NCBI GenBank assembly: GCA_031761405.1
Contig: JASEVX010000003.1
Coordinates: 13,168,510-13,232,509 of the forward strand
Length of the DNA stretch: 64,000 bases
Direction: 5' to 3'
Source: Serripes groenlandicus
Taxonomy: Eukaryota; Mollusca; Bivalvia; Cardiida; Cardiidae
The notes under the pieces: model-generated
What the model was told of the DNA's origin: nothing
Database searches by the model: none
Seen by the model: the letters and a program-made list of their open reading frames with translations, nothing else
Made by a program: the position numbers and the translations under genes
In this document: piece after piece, positions 1 to 11,248 of the stretch
How positions within the stretch are numbered: the first letter of the stretch is position 1
Layout: the number at the start of each line of letters is the position of its first letter

Positions 1-1380
1 AAGAAAAAAGTCAGAAAGGGGGATGAAAATTATTCTACGAACAAGAAAATGTAATAAAGGGCAATAAATCTGTTATTAGCTAAAATAGAGTTATGGTTCT
101 TGTTCACTGCACTTCCTCTCAATGTGTTGTATCATCGCATGAAGTTTTATTAAATTCCATCCAGTAGTTTTGAAATTATTATACGCTCAACAAAAAAGAA
201 CAAAGGGTAATAACTCTGTAATTATGTAAATTATAGTTATGGTTCTTGTACACTGCTCTTCCTCTCATTGTGCTCTACCATTGTAGGCAGTTTTATTAGA
301 TTCCATCTATTAGTTATTAAGTCATTCTCCGGACAAGAAAAAGTAACAAAGGGCAATAACTCTGTATTTGGGTAAAATAGAGTTATGGTTCGTGTACACC
401 GCACTTCCTCTCAATGTGTTGTATCATAGTATGAAGTTTTATTAAATTCCAACAATTAATTTTAAGGTTATGCTCCGGACAAGACTCTACGCACAAGAAA
501 AAGTAACAAAGGGCAATAACTCTGTAATTATGTAAATAAGAGTTATGGTTCTTGTACCCGGCACTTCCTCTCATTGTGCTCGACAAGTGTATGAAGTTTT
601 ATTAGATTCCATCTATAAGTTAATTATTAAGTAATTCTCCAGACAAGAAAAATTAACAAAGGAAAATAACTCTGTAATAAGGTAAAGTAGAGTTATGGTT
701 CCTGTACATCGCACTTCCTCTCAATGTGTTGTATCATCGTATGAAGTTTTATTAAATTCCAACAATAAGTTTTAAAGTTATGCTCCGGACAGGACTCTAC
801 GAACAAGAAAAAGTAACAAAGGGCAATAACTCTGTAATTATGTAAATTAGAGTTATGGTTCTTGTACACTGCACTTCCTCTCATTGTGCTATACCGTTGT
901 ATGAAGTTTTATTCCATCTATTAGTTATTAAGTAATTCCCCGGACAAGATAAAGTAACAAAGGGCAATAAATCTGTAATTAGGTAAAGTAGAGTTATGGT
1001 TCCTGTACACCGCACTTCCTCTCAATGTGTTGTATCATCGTATGAAGTTTTATTAAATTCCAACGATTAGTTTTAAAGTTATGCTCCGGACAAGTCGACT
1101 CTACGAACAAGAAAAAGTAACAAAAGGCATTTAACTCTGTAATTATGTAAATTAGAGTTATGGTTCTTGTACACTGCACTTCCTCTCATTGTGCTCTACC
1201 GTTGCATGAAGTTTTATTAGATTCCATCTATTAGTTATTAAGTAATTCTCCGGACAAGAAAAGTAACAAAGGGCAATAACTCTGTATTTAGGTAAAGTAG
1301 AGTTATGGTTTCTGTACACCGCACTTCCTCTCAATCTGTTGTAAATTCCAACAATTAGTTTTAAAGTTATTTTTTTTTTT
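1..1380. repeat. Tandem array, ~150-bp units, cut by the window edge
   Basis: About nine units of 142-159 bp contain the recognisable segments AGGGCAATAACTCTGTAATT and TGCACTTCCTCTCA. Two unit types alternate. One continues with GTGTTGTATCATCGTATGAAG and the other with a GTGCTCTACC-type segment, so the real period is a dimer of about 300-310 bp. Short minus-strand open frames here are products of the repetition and have no domain content. The array lies 3' of the last exon I can place and probably sits in the next intron of the ROCO gene. Confidence 0.85.
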
Positions 1381-1502
1381 CCGTGGTTTACACACATATA
1401 TGCCTGCATTGGAACTTTGACCTGAGCACAAAGTGAGCTATTGTGATCATTCACCGTCTGTTGTTAATCTGTCCATTTGTTTGCATCAATGATAAGACCT
1501 AC

Positions 1503-1621
1503 CTGAAGTAGAGCAGTAAGCCACATGCATGCTGAAATCTCAAAAATAAATCCAACTCTTCTCCTGTCAGGGGAAAAGTTAATGTCCTATTTGCTTCTTT
1601 CAACTCGTCTCTTTCAATTAT
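1503..1621 (-). CDS. ROCO gene exon 12: COR domain (last exon in window)
   Basis: This 119-nt exon enters at phase 0 and leaves at phase 2. The acceptor is tttccacag and the donor is GTAGGT. It encodes residues ~556-595, including EELDLFLRFQHACGLLLYF, which matches the COR-domain helix pattern seen in ROCO proteins (LRRK, MFHAS1 and related), where a hydrophobic helix ends in a ...G.LLYF-type motif. It continues directly from the WGELKPAKWLILE segment of the upstream exon. The COR domain links Roc to the rest of the protein and mediates dimerisation in known ROCO proteins. The remaining COR and any C-terminal domain must lie left of position 1, so the gene is incomplete here. Confidence 0.85.
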
Positions 1622-1644
1622 CTGTGGAAAAACAACAACAACAT

Positions 1645-1830
1645 GAGTGTTATATTTGTTTGTCTGCTTGTATGGTTTAATGCTGCTTTCAACAGTTATT
1701 CTGTTATATCACTCTAGCAACCTGTTTGAAGGTTATCAGTACCTCTGTTCCATAGATCCTGACACAAGGGCGTCAGACATCATATATGCTTACCACCCGA
1801 TTCAGAGCGCCAAAGAGGGAAAGCAATAAA
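1645..1830 (-). mobile_element. Diverged SINE fragment
   Basis: The segment TTTAATGCTGCTTTCAACAG followed by ATATCAC resembles the reverse complement of the 3' domain of the SINE copies at 22126 and 57312 (AACGCCGCTTTCAACAG, then ATATCACGGCGG). No tRNA head is recognisable. A similar weak fragment lies at about 4510-4640. Confidence 0.4.
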
Positions 1831-1976
1831 TATAATTTCAGACATGGGTGTTTGAATAATCACATGCATCTCCTGTTGATATAGCACTCAATGACAGACA
1901 TAATGCAGAGATGTGATCCCTTAGTGTCACCTAGACAGCTCACCAAGAAGAAGGTTAGATCATTAATCCTTTCCCG

Positions 1977-2143
1977 CATATCAACACTTTCTGACGCCTC
2001 TGAAGCAGTCAAGCAATTTCTCCTTTTGCCACAATGTTTTCAACTTGAATAAGTCATTATCTTTTCATTTACAGAGATTGTTACATTTTTGTCCAGATGT
2101 TATCAAAGTTGTCTGCTGCAAAAACGTTGTATGTGGGAAAGGG
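1977..2143. mobile_element. TTAA-type foldback MITE
   Basis: The copy is flanked by TTAA on the left and a mutated TTCA on the right. It runs from tCCTTTCCCGCATA to TATGTGGGAAAGGG. It contains the family's inner features: a CAATTTCTCCTTTTGCCACA segment and a CTGCTGCA motif near the end. It belongs to the same family as the clean copy at 51990-52211. Confidence 0.75.
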
Positions 2144-2195
2144 TTCACATTTCTAAAGCATCAAATCTTACATTAACCTGAATCATTATTGGTAG

Positions 2196-4440
2196 AGCTG
2201 CGCATGCACGGCTTTGCCATAGTTTACATGTTGGATTTTGAAGTCACGTGATGTATATGCCGTTCACCGCCAAATAGTGCAAATTTGTTTGACTAATTAA
2301 CGAATACTTACAACAGCAAACATGGAATAATTAAGAAAGAAATATCCGATTATTCAAGCCTGTCATTTAAAATAACAAGTATTATTGTAAATATCATATT
2401 TGAATGTATATTGTCTTGGAATATTCTTACGCAAATCAACCTAAAATCAGAGAACGCCTCGTATCAAGTTTGAACCCTTTCTTCAACGAAGAACCGTTTG
2501 TTTGATTTTGTTGAGAACGTAATCAATGGTCTTTCAATGCGAATGGCATAGCCTCTTTAAACATATTTTACTGCACGTATAGTACCACACGTTAACGTTC
2601 TGCTTGACTCGCATGTGGATTTTCTATACAAGCTCTATATGATGCGAAACCTTTTTTAACATGTAGTTCAACGTCATGATAAAGACAGGGTTTGTTTATC
2701 AGAATAGAATTCACGAATATGCATACGGTTAACCGGATTATAAACATAGTAAGCGTTTTGCTAGACTTGCATTTGGCTTTTCATATACGTTCTATTTTGA
2801 TGCGAAAATTAGCTGTAATGCAGTTAAAATCTATGTTTAAGATGGGTTTGCTTATCTGACCTATTTAAAAAAAGAGCAGAATTTATGAATATTCATTATC
2901 TATGGTGGCCCTGGAAATAAAATAAATTCACTTATTCTAGGTATCCAAATAAAATTACAAAGTCTCTTAATGTGTAAACATCATATTTAAGTGTACACAA
3001 TTATTTAGATATCACTACGCCAATATAGCACTTCACTGCGCAATTACCCTTTGTAAATTGTAACCCTTTCTTAACTCTCGGTAGAGATGTAAACATCCAC
3101 TCGCCCGCTAACATAAGCGAGTGGATATACAGGATCGGGCTAGTATGAAATTCTAGGCGCTAGTCCATACATATTCGTTCATGTCCTTATTCATAATGAT
3201 AGTATGCATTGCTTAGCCTTTTCATTCTCTTTCTCTCAGTCCATCTATTCCTTCGACAAAGTTGCGTGTAGAACATGTGCTCGTTTCTAGTAACGAAGCC
3301 CATCAAAGTCGTTTTAGTTATGCATTCGTTTTCAAAAGGTCATTTTCCTTTCACATATAAACCACAAGCAGGTTTCCGCAAAAACATGAGTTCAATCGAC
3401 AATAAGTAAACGATTAACGATGATTTTTGCATTTTAGATAGGTGCTTTCGACAAGGTCCGCGTCTGAATTCCCGACTTCTTTACACTCACCATACATGAA
3501 TGGAATGAGTCGATAGTGTTAGAGAATGGATTGCGAGTTCTAAACGCTTGTTTATAAAGCGTTTAGAATACTTTGATTATAATAGGGAGAACGAATAAGG
3601 AACGAATAAATCTTGCAAGAAATCGATCATTTCTTTCGGCCAAAATCAGGTTAATAACCCGCGGATATTGGTTGTTACAACATAACTGATTCATCCTTTT
3701 AGTCTAAATTTGTATTACACAGTTCAACATTTGATGTTGACAGTTTGTTCGTTATGATTTTGACGCAATTCAAGGATTTGACACGATTATTGCGTTCATA
3801 GAGTTGATTACTAACAGATGACTGAGTTGGTGATGGAAAGAATATTAAAAAGTTAAGTTAAGCTAAAACATGCACAGGCAGGCGAGTGTTTCATTAGGAT
3901 AAGTGCAACACTCAATTCCCAATCCTGCTTGCCCTTTAACAAATCACAACCCACCCCACAATATAAAAACTCTGCAGCAGACGAATTAAAAAAAAATCTG
4001 AGCAAAGATACAGAAAATCACCTTTATTGGAAGTGTAATCATTGAATAAAGTTGAAAACTTGTCATGAGCAATTTCTTCTTCTGCATCAATGTTTTCAAA
4101 AGTACGTATGCAGATGGGAAAGGTTAAATAAGAAACACTTTTTCAAAATGATAGTCAGTTGGCTATTCTAGTATATAATGTCCGTCTTAAATAATAATGA
4201 CAAAACTTTCAAAAAACAAGAAAAATATTTTTTACAATTTAATTGAAAATATATTTAATCAAAGTTGTGTAAGTATAGTTGTCCCTTTCCGTGCTTTTTT
4301 TATGAGAGTTAGCATCATCAAATCACAGGAAAAACTTATGGGATAGAGTTGACAAATAACACATTGACACAATATCAGATTTAGACTTTGTTTCTGCCAA
4401 ACTGCTGAAGAAAACAACGCTGAGACACACATTTTGATTA
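2196..4440. repeat. Dispersed repeat block, copy 1 (partner 26800-28280)
   Basis: Most of this block recurs at 26800-28280, including a TCACGTGA E-box segment, a hairpin ATCCACTCGC...GCGAGTGGAT at 3095-3126, and an embedded MITE copy (about 3950-4125). Copy 1 carries about 570 extra bases (2400-2980) that include two diverged ~160-bp units (about 2590-2720 and 2755-2895), and also carries sequence at 3270-3400 that copy 2 lacks. I see no coding potential. It is probably an old non-autonomous transposon or a segmental copy. Confidence 0.7.
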
Positions 4441-4666
4441 AAAGTTTATTAAAAAAACCGATCGCAATTCTACCTTCAGTACTTAGATTTTAACCATTTC
4501 ATCCAGCAGTTAGTTTAAATAGTGTTTTACTCTGCTTTCAACAGTATTCTATTTATATCAAGGTGTTTCCTGGGTAAATTACCAGTCCTATTTATCCTGA
4601 CACAGATGCATCAGTTGCAATTCTATCCCCACAAACCCTTAGTGTCTCGAGCAGATTCTACCATTT

Positions 4667-4871
4667 CTAACCATTTCCCACATACAACAATTCTGCAGCA
4701 GACAACTGAAAGTATTTTGAGAAAAGCTCTATAAATGTAGGTATAATTACTGAAAAAACTTGAAAAAATATTGTGGCATCATTAGCAATTTGTCAATTTT
4801 GTCACCAAGTGTTAGTCGTCTGCTGCAACTCCTCAAAATGCGTCTTTAGTTGGGGAAGGTTTAACAGTGAT
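4667..4871. mobile_element. TTAA-type foldback MITE, diverged
   Basis: It starts CTAACCATTTCCCACATAC, continues with CTGCAGCAGACAAC, and ends with GTCGTCTGCTGCA and GGGGAAGGTTTAAC. This is the foldback layout of the CCCTTTCCC family with degraded ends. Confidence 0.65.
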
Positions 4872-5093
4872 TATAGGTATAATAACAGCCAGGAAATAGA
4901 CATTAAGAATGATTTATCATAATCTAATATGCTATATTATTATCTGATAAATTCAAAATATAATTTGTTGAAGAAAAGAACAAATTGGTCAAAATGTCGC
5001 TTCTAATGCTCCTATAGACACCTGCTGCAGAATTTTTAAAACACTTTTGCATCAGGGAAAGGATTAATTAACTTAATCATTTCCCACTTACAA

Positions 5094-6665
5094 ACAAGAG
5101 GGCCAAGATGGCCCTAAATCGATCACTTAATTGATAGTAAATTAGTAGCAAATATTTAACTGCAAATATCTGGAAAATTTTATCAGGGAGTGCAAATGAA
5201 ACTGAAAGGAGTGGACACTTCTCAAGAAACAGCTTATCAGTAAAGGCCATTTAAATCTTAAAATCTAACAAGAACTTTAATAAGAATGGAATTATAAAGT
5301 TTTTTATCATTTTGCACCTTTCCTGATGCCGCCTTGCTGCCCTGTTTTTCAACGAAATCAATATGGCTTCAACAGTTTATTTAGAGGGTCACTTAAGAAA
5401 CATTTCTACCAAATTATCTTGCAATCGCACATGTAGATTATGGAGGAAAAGGATTTTAAAATTTGGGTATTTTTCTCACTTTCTGATGCCGCAGCAACCA
5501 AAGTTCTCAATGGAATTTAAATCTTTGAACAATTTTGAAAGAGGACCACCAAAGGAACATTCTTGTGATGTTTTGTGGAAATTGGTCTATTGGAATGGTA
5601 GAAGTTGGTTGTCATTTGTAGCTAAAAGTTCAATTTACCCTTTTTGTGATGACGCCTGGTTGATATGATTGTGTAACCAATCAAAACGGCTTAAACAAAT
5701 TAAATAGAGGATCATTATAGTAAGATTCGTATTATATTTTCTTAAAATCAGACAAACACTTTCATAAAAATGGAATTTTGTCATTTTGTCATTTTGCCGC
5801 TTTTCTGATGCCGCCTGACTGCCATGTTTTTCGACCAATCAGTATGGCTTGAACAGTTTGTATAGAGGGTCACCCAAGGAACATTTCTACCATATTATAT
5901 TTGAATCTGACAGGCAGATTCGGAGAAGACGATTTTTAAAGTTTGGACATTTTGTCCCCTTTCTGATGCCGCAGCAACCAAAGTTCTCATTGGAATTTTA
6001 ATCTTTGAACAATTTTGAAAGAAGACCACCAAAGGAACATTCCTGTGATGTTTTGTGGTAATTGGTTTATTGGAATGGTAGGAGATGGTTGTCATTTGTA
6101 GCTAAAAGTTCAATTTACCCCTTTTGTGATGACGCCTGGTTGCTATGATTGTGTAACCAATCAAAACGGCTTAGAGAAATTAAATAGAGGATCATTACAG
6201 TAAGATTCGTATTATATTTTCTTAAAATCAGACAAGCATTTGCATAAAAACGGAATTTTCAAATTTTGTCATTTTGCCCCTTTTTTGATGCCGCCTGACT
6301 GCCATGTTTTTCGACCAATCAGTATGGCTTGAACAATTTTTATAGAAGGTCACCCAATGAACATTTCTACCAAATTATATTTGAATCTGACAGGCAGATT
6401 TGGAGAAGAAGATTTTTAAAGTTTGGACCTTTTGCCCCCTTTCTGATGCCGCAGCAACCAAAGTTCTCAATGGAATTTAAATCTTTGAACAACTTTGAAA
6501 GAGGCCAACCAAAGGAACAGTCCTGTGATGTTTCACGGAAATTGTCCTTGGAGTTTGGGAGGAGATGATGTTTAAAGCGCTAAAAGTTAACGCCGGACGG
6601 ACGACGGACGACGGACAAAAAGTGATCAGAATAGCTCACCTTGAACCTTCGGCTCAGGTGATCTA
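5094..6665 (+). mobile_element. Helentron-like element, ~400-bp internal repeats
   Basis: It starts ACAAGAGGGCCAAGATGGCC, a GGCC...GGCC stem-loop. It ends with a GACGGACGACGGAC tract, the stem-loop AGCTCACCTTGAACC...GGCTCAGGTGATC, and CTA. The inside holds about three copies of a unit containing CTGATGCCGCAGCAACCAAAG and CCATGTTTTTCGACCAATCA. It interrupts a TTAA-type MITE, and removing it rejoins ...CACTTACAA to AAAAACTGCAGC at the MITE's normal length with no target duplication. Confidence 0.8.
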
Positions 6666-6691
6666 AAAAACTGCAGCAAATGACTTAGAAA

Positions 6692-8041
6692 ACAAGAGGG
6701 CCATGATGGCCCTGGATCGCTCACCTTAATTATACAATGTACTGCAATGCAAAACACATCAAGACAGTTATTCTGAATGCAACCCACAGTGTTAACAAGA
6801 TTTTCCTTCATTTGGCCTAGTGATCTATATTTTTTTACCTGATATGACCCATATTCCAACATGGACTAGATATCATGAAGACAACATTCTGACAAATTTT
6901 CAACTTGCTCAAAGTAAAAATGAGGCCTCCGGAGTTTGAACAATATTTTCCTTTATTGAAATTGTTTTTGACCCAATATGACCCATATTCGAACTTGACC
7001 TAGATATAATTCAGAAAAAACATTCTTATAAAGTTTCACCATGCTCAAGTTAAAAATGCAGTATCAAGAGTGTTAACAAGATTACCCTTTAATTTGGCCT
7101 AGTGACCTAGTTTTTATCCCGGCATGACCCATATTCGAACTTGGCCTAGATATCATTCAGCTCAAAATTCTGACCAAATTTCAAGCTGCTTAAGCAAAAC
7201 ATGCGGCTTCTACAGTTAACAAGATTCCCCTCAATTTGGCCTAGTGACCTAGTTTCTGACCCAATATGACCCATATTTGAATTTGACCTAGATATCTTTA
7301 AGACAAACAGTCAGACAAAACTTCAACATGCTCAAGTTGAAAATGTGGTCTCTACAGTGTTAACAAGATTACCCTTCAATTCGGCCTAGTGACCTAGTTT
7401 TTGAACCGGCATGACCCATATTCAAACTTGGCCTAGATTTCATCGAGCTCAACATTCTGACCAAATTTCAAGCTGCTGAAGCAACAAATGTGGCTTCTAC
7501 AGTGTTAACAAGATTTCCCTTCAATTTGGCCTATTGACCTAGTTTCTGACCCAATATGACCAATATTTGAACTTGACCTAGATATTTTTAAAACAAACAT
7601 TCTGACAAAATTTCAAACTGCTGAAGCAAAAATTGCGGCCTCTGGAGTGTTAACAAGATTTTCCTTCAATTTGACCTAGTGACTCACTTTTTGATCCGAC
7701 ATGACCCATTTTCGAACTTGACTTACATATCATCAAGACAAACATTGTGATAAAGTTTCAACATGCTCAAGTTGAAAATGTTGCCTGCAGAGTGTTAACA
7801 AGATTTACCTTCAATTTGACCTAGTGACCTTGTTTTTGACCTCATATAGCCCAGTTTCGGACTTGTCCAAGATTTGATGGAGATGAATGTTCTGATAAAC
7901 TTTCATGAAGATTGGATACAAAATGTAGCCTGTAGAGTGTTAACAAGCTGAAATGTTGCCGACGCACGACGGACGACGGACGGACGCCGGACAAAATGTG
8001 ATCACAATAGCTCACCTTGCACTTCGTGCATACTTGAGCTA
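6692..8041 (+). mobile_element. Helentron-like element, ~150-bp internal repeats
   Basis: It starts ACAAGAGGGCCATGATGGCC, has GCTCACCT just inside the 5' end, and ends GCTCACCTTGCACTTCGTGC...GAGCTA. The interior is an array of ~150-bp units with the recurring words GTGTTAACAAGATT, GGCCTAGTGACCTAGT and CATGACCCATATTCGAAC. It lies in the same MITE as the element at 5094, 26 bp away. The MITE resumes after it as CAATATGGAAAGTCTCTATT and runs up to about 8150. Confidence 0.85.
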
Positions 8042-8156
8042 ACAATATGGAAAGTCTCTATTAATGAAAGTGTAATTATTGAATATAATTGAACAGATTG
8101 TGGCAATCTTAACCTTATGCAGAGGCATCAGAAAGTTTCTGTAATGAATAGCATAC

Positions 8157-8411
8157 CTTCACTTCCTTCTGTCTCATCTCATGTAGTTGTCGCTCCAAAA
8201 TCAGCCATTTAGCAGGTTTAAGCTCTCCCCAGTGGATTTTGTCTGACTTTGCTACTTTAAAAATGGCATCCTTTAAATTCTTCAAGTTTTCGTCGTCTAT
8301 GCTGTTGTCAATACAGATTGCATGCTTGGAAAGACAGACGCTATATGGTTTATTACATAGATGATTTCGTAGTTTGCTGAAAAAATTATTCACATTATCT
8401 GCTCGACCTTC
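8157..8411 (-). CDS. ROCO gene exon 11: end of Roc and start of COR
   Basis: This 255-nt exon is phase 0 at both ends. The acceptor is gttttttcag and the donor is GTATGC. It encodes residues ~471-555. The first part, EGRADNVNNFFSKLRNHL, follows the G4 motif of the GTPase domain, as expected for the last Roc helices. IHWGELKPAKWLILERQL is the typical Roc-to-COR transition of ROCO proteins (a 'W...P..W..LE' pattern). It fits in frame between the exons at 13046 and 1503. A MITE remnant ends within a few bases of its donor. Confidence 0.9.
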
Positions 8412-8784
8412 CTGAAAAAACAACAAACAACTAGAATTGTTTTGACAAAAACATATGTCTCCCCCTCAAATATCTGTCAAAATCTCTCAAAACATTCCAA
8501 CCTATAAAGCAGACAAACAAAATTTGACCAAGTTGGACAGTACTCAATTTTGAATTACTAATGTTTTGTCTTGACCTGGTACAAAGTGGACATGATTTCA
8601 AATGGTTTACAGAAACACATATTTTTACTGCAGCTGTAACATTCAAGACTGAAGTATTCTTCAAAACAGTTAACAACTGTTGCTAAACATAAGCAATGGC
8701 AAATAAAAACTAAAATTGTTGCTTATGATAAATATCATCAATTATCATTATGATATTTCACAAACCATACCAAGTTAGCTACCT

Positions 8785-8873
8785 ACATATCGTGGGCTTC
8801 ATGCAAAACGGTTGTAACTACATCTTGTTACAAGATGTAGTTACAACCGTTTTGCATGAAGCCATCGATATGT
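8785..8873. repeat. 89-nt near-perfect palindrome
   Basis: Two 44-nt arms flank a single T at 8829. They pair throughout except for two adjacent positions. The innermost 34 bp on each side (GGCTTCATGCAAAACGG... and its complement) are perfect. It lies in the intron between exons 10 and 11. A 1-nt loop is too short for a normal microRNA precursor, so a foldback element or a replication/assembly-derived inverted repeat is more likely. Confidence 0.9.
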
Positions 8874-9034
8874 AAAAGGTTTGAAATATTATGTACAATG
8901 TTTCAAAATGTACTTGTATGTGCTGTAGATAAATGTTTGCTACAGGAGATTCCAATCAGTCTGATCAGATGTAAAGGGGTTGCACTGTTCCAGTCTTGGT
9001 TCTGCATACTGACTAAAGTTACATTCTAATTACA

Positions 9035-9250
9035 ATAGTTGAGAGTTAACTTAACATTGGTTTTTTTTCTCCGACAAAACTTTATAAAGTTCACAGTTAA
9101 CTTATCATGGTTTTCTCTCTTAGGTAGGCCAAGATTCTATTGTTGACAATTAACTTAGCACCGGTTTTTTTCTCTGACAATACATTATATAGTTGACAGT
9201 TAACTTTACACTGTTTTTTCTCCAAGGTAAGGTTCTATAGTTGACAATGA
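9035..9250. repeat. Tandem repeat, ~65-bp units
   Basis: About four diverged units read GTTGACAGTTAACTT..., then a T-rich tract and CTCYGACAA or CCAAGGTAAG. No element ends were found. The flanking 8874-9035 shows nothing I recognise. Confidence 0.6.
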
Positions 9251-9439
9251 ACACTATATAGAAGGCATGAGCAATACATGATAACCCTTTCCCGAATATA
9301 GCAAATATGCAGCAGACGACTTTGAAAACCTATGTACAAAAACGTGAACAATCTTGATAAATGAAGTTTGATTATTAAAAAGAGTTGAAAACAGTGTGGC
9401 AAAAGGAGAAATTGCTCAATTTCAGATTCTTGGAGATAT

Positions 9440-10921
9440 GGAGTTGACACAAAATAAAGCCTCAAACCTTTGACCTTCAAACGTGACCTTGACCTTGACC
9501 CGGTATGGTCGAGACACGGGTTATGCACGTCGCCTTGATGAGGTGAACATGTGACCCAAGTTTCATGAAAATCTTTCAAGCCGTCTTGGATATATGGAGC
9601 GGACACGAAATAAAGCCTCAAACCTTTGACCTTCAAGCGTGACCTTGACCCTATATTGTCGAGACACGGGTTCTGCACGTCGCCTTGATGAGGTGAACAT
9701 GTGACCAAAGTTTCATTAAAATCCTTCAAGCCGTCTGGGAGATATGGAGCGGACACAAAATAAAGCCTCAAACCTTTGACCTTCAAGCGTGACCTTGACA
9801 TTGACCCTATATTGTCGAGACGCAAGTTCTGCACGTCACCTTGATGAGGTGAACATGTGACCCAAGTTTCATGAAAATCCTTCAAGCCGTCTGGGAGATA
9901 TGGAGCGGACACGAAATAAAGCCTCAAACCTTTGACCTTCAAGCGTGACCTTGACATTGACCCTATATTGTCGAGACGCGGGTTCTGCACGTCGCCTTGA
10001 TGAGGTGAACATGTGACCCAAGTTTCATGAAAATCCTTCAAGCCGTCTCGGAGATATGGAGCGGACACGAAATAAAGCCTCAAACCTTTGACCTTCAAGC
10101 GTGACCTTGACCTTGACCCTATATTGTCGAGACACAGGTTCTGCACGTCGCCTTGATGAGGTGAACATGTGACCTAAGTTTCATGAAAATCCTTCAAGCC
10201 GTTTCGGAGATATGGAGCGGACACGAAATAAAGCCTCAAACCTTTGACCTTCAAGCGTGACCTTGACCCTATATTGTCGAGACGCAGGTTCTGCACGTCG
10301 CCTTGATGAGGTGAACATGTGACCTAAGTTTCATGAAAATCCTTCAAGCCGTCTCGGAGATATGGAGCGGACACGAAATAAAGCCTCAAACCTTTGACCT
10401 TCAAGCGTGACCTTGACCCTATATTGTCGAGACGCGGGTTCTGCACGTCGCCTTGATGAGGTGAACATGTGACCCAAGTTTCATGAAAATCCTTCAAGCC
10501 GTCTGGGAGATATGGAGCGGACACGAAATAAAGCCTCAAACCTTTGACCTTCAAGCGTGACCTTGACCTTGACCCTATATTGTCGAGACGCAAGTTCTGC
10601 ACGTCACCTTGATGAGGTGAACATGTGACCCAAGTTTCATGAAAATCCTTCAAGCCGTCTGGGAGATATGGAGCGGACACGAAATAAAGCCTCAAACCTT
10701 TGACCTTCAAGCGTGACCTTGACCTTGACCCTATATTGTCGAGACACGGGTTCTGCACGTCGCCTTGATGAGGTGAACATGTGACCCAAGTTTCATGAAA
10801 ATCCTTCAAGCCGTCTGGGAGATATGGATCGGACAATATTTTGGGGACGAACAGACAGACAGACAGACAGACATCAAGGACAAAAACAATATATCTCCCC
10901 TGTATACAGGGGGAGACATAA
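9440..10921 (+). mobile_element. Repeat-rich element with 3' stem-loop, 5' end unclear
   Basis: About nine units of 149-162 bp carry TTTGACCTTCAAGCGTGACC, TATTGTCGAGACGCGGGTTC and CGCCTTGATGAGGTGAACAT. Unit lengths are mostly multiples of three, which explains long minus-strand open frames that code for nothing. The 3' end is a (CAGA)n tract followed by the stem-loop TCTCCCCTGTATACAGGGGGAGA and CATAATAA. This matches the 3' layout of the elements ending ATAA. A MITE remnant (CCCTTTCCCGAATATAGC) precedes it at about 9286. Confidence 0.75.
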
Positions 10922-10925
10922 TAAA

Positions 10926-11248
10926 CTAGAGCTATCATAAAGAGACTACACTAGTGATTGCTTGTTCTTCACGACCTCATGACATTGACCGTGAGACGAT
11001 AACCTTGGGTCAAGATCAAGAGCAATCTTTGGTCCAAGTATGAGCTTCCAATGTCTAAGGGTTGTAAAGTTTAAGCAAGAACATACATGCGAGAAAGAAA
11101 GATTGACATGTTAATCCTATAATAGACCCTTTATAATAAATAGAAGCTTTTTGATGCCTCTGCAGCAGACCACTTTCGAAAACATATTGGCAAAAGGTAT
11201 AAATTTCTCAACCAATGTCAATACTGTATGTATTATTTTATAATAGAA
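10926..11248. other. No gene seen
   Basis: This is intronic sequence with a weak MITE remnant (TTAATCCTATAATAGACCC and GATGCCTCTGCAGCAGACCA) at about 11113-11200. I see nothing else. Confidence 0.5.

Noticed and set aside
383..1454. Series of 61-98-residue minus-strand proteins with shared sequence
   Set aside because: They are successive units of the tandem array at 1-1380, with no domain or codon evidence.
8785..8873. microRNA precursor
   Set aside because: The loop is a single base and the arms are almost perfectly paired, unlike Drosha/Dicer hairpins. It is kept as a palindrome only.
9235..10146. 303-residue minus-strand open frame (and 204 residues at 10324-10938)
   Set aside because: It is a read-through of ~150-162-bp tandem units whose lengths are mostly multiples of three. 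The repeated peptide follows the DNA repeat, and there is no start context, domain or splice support.
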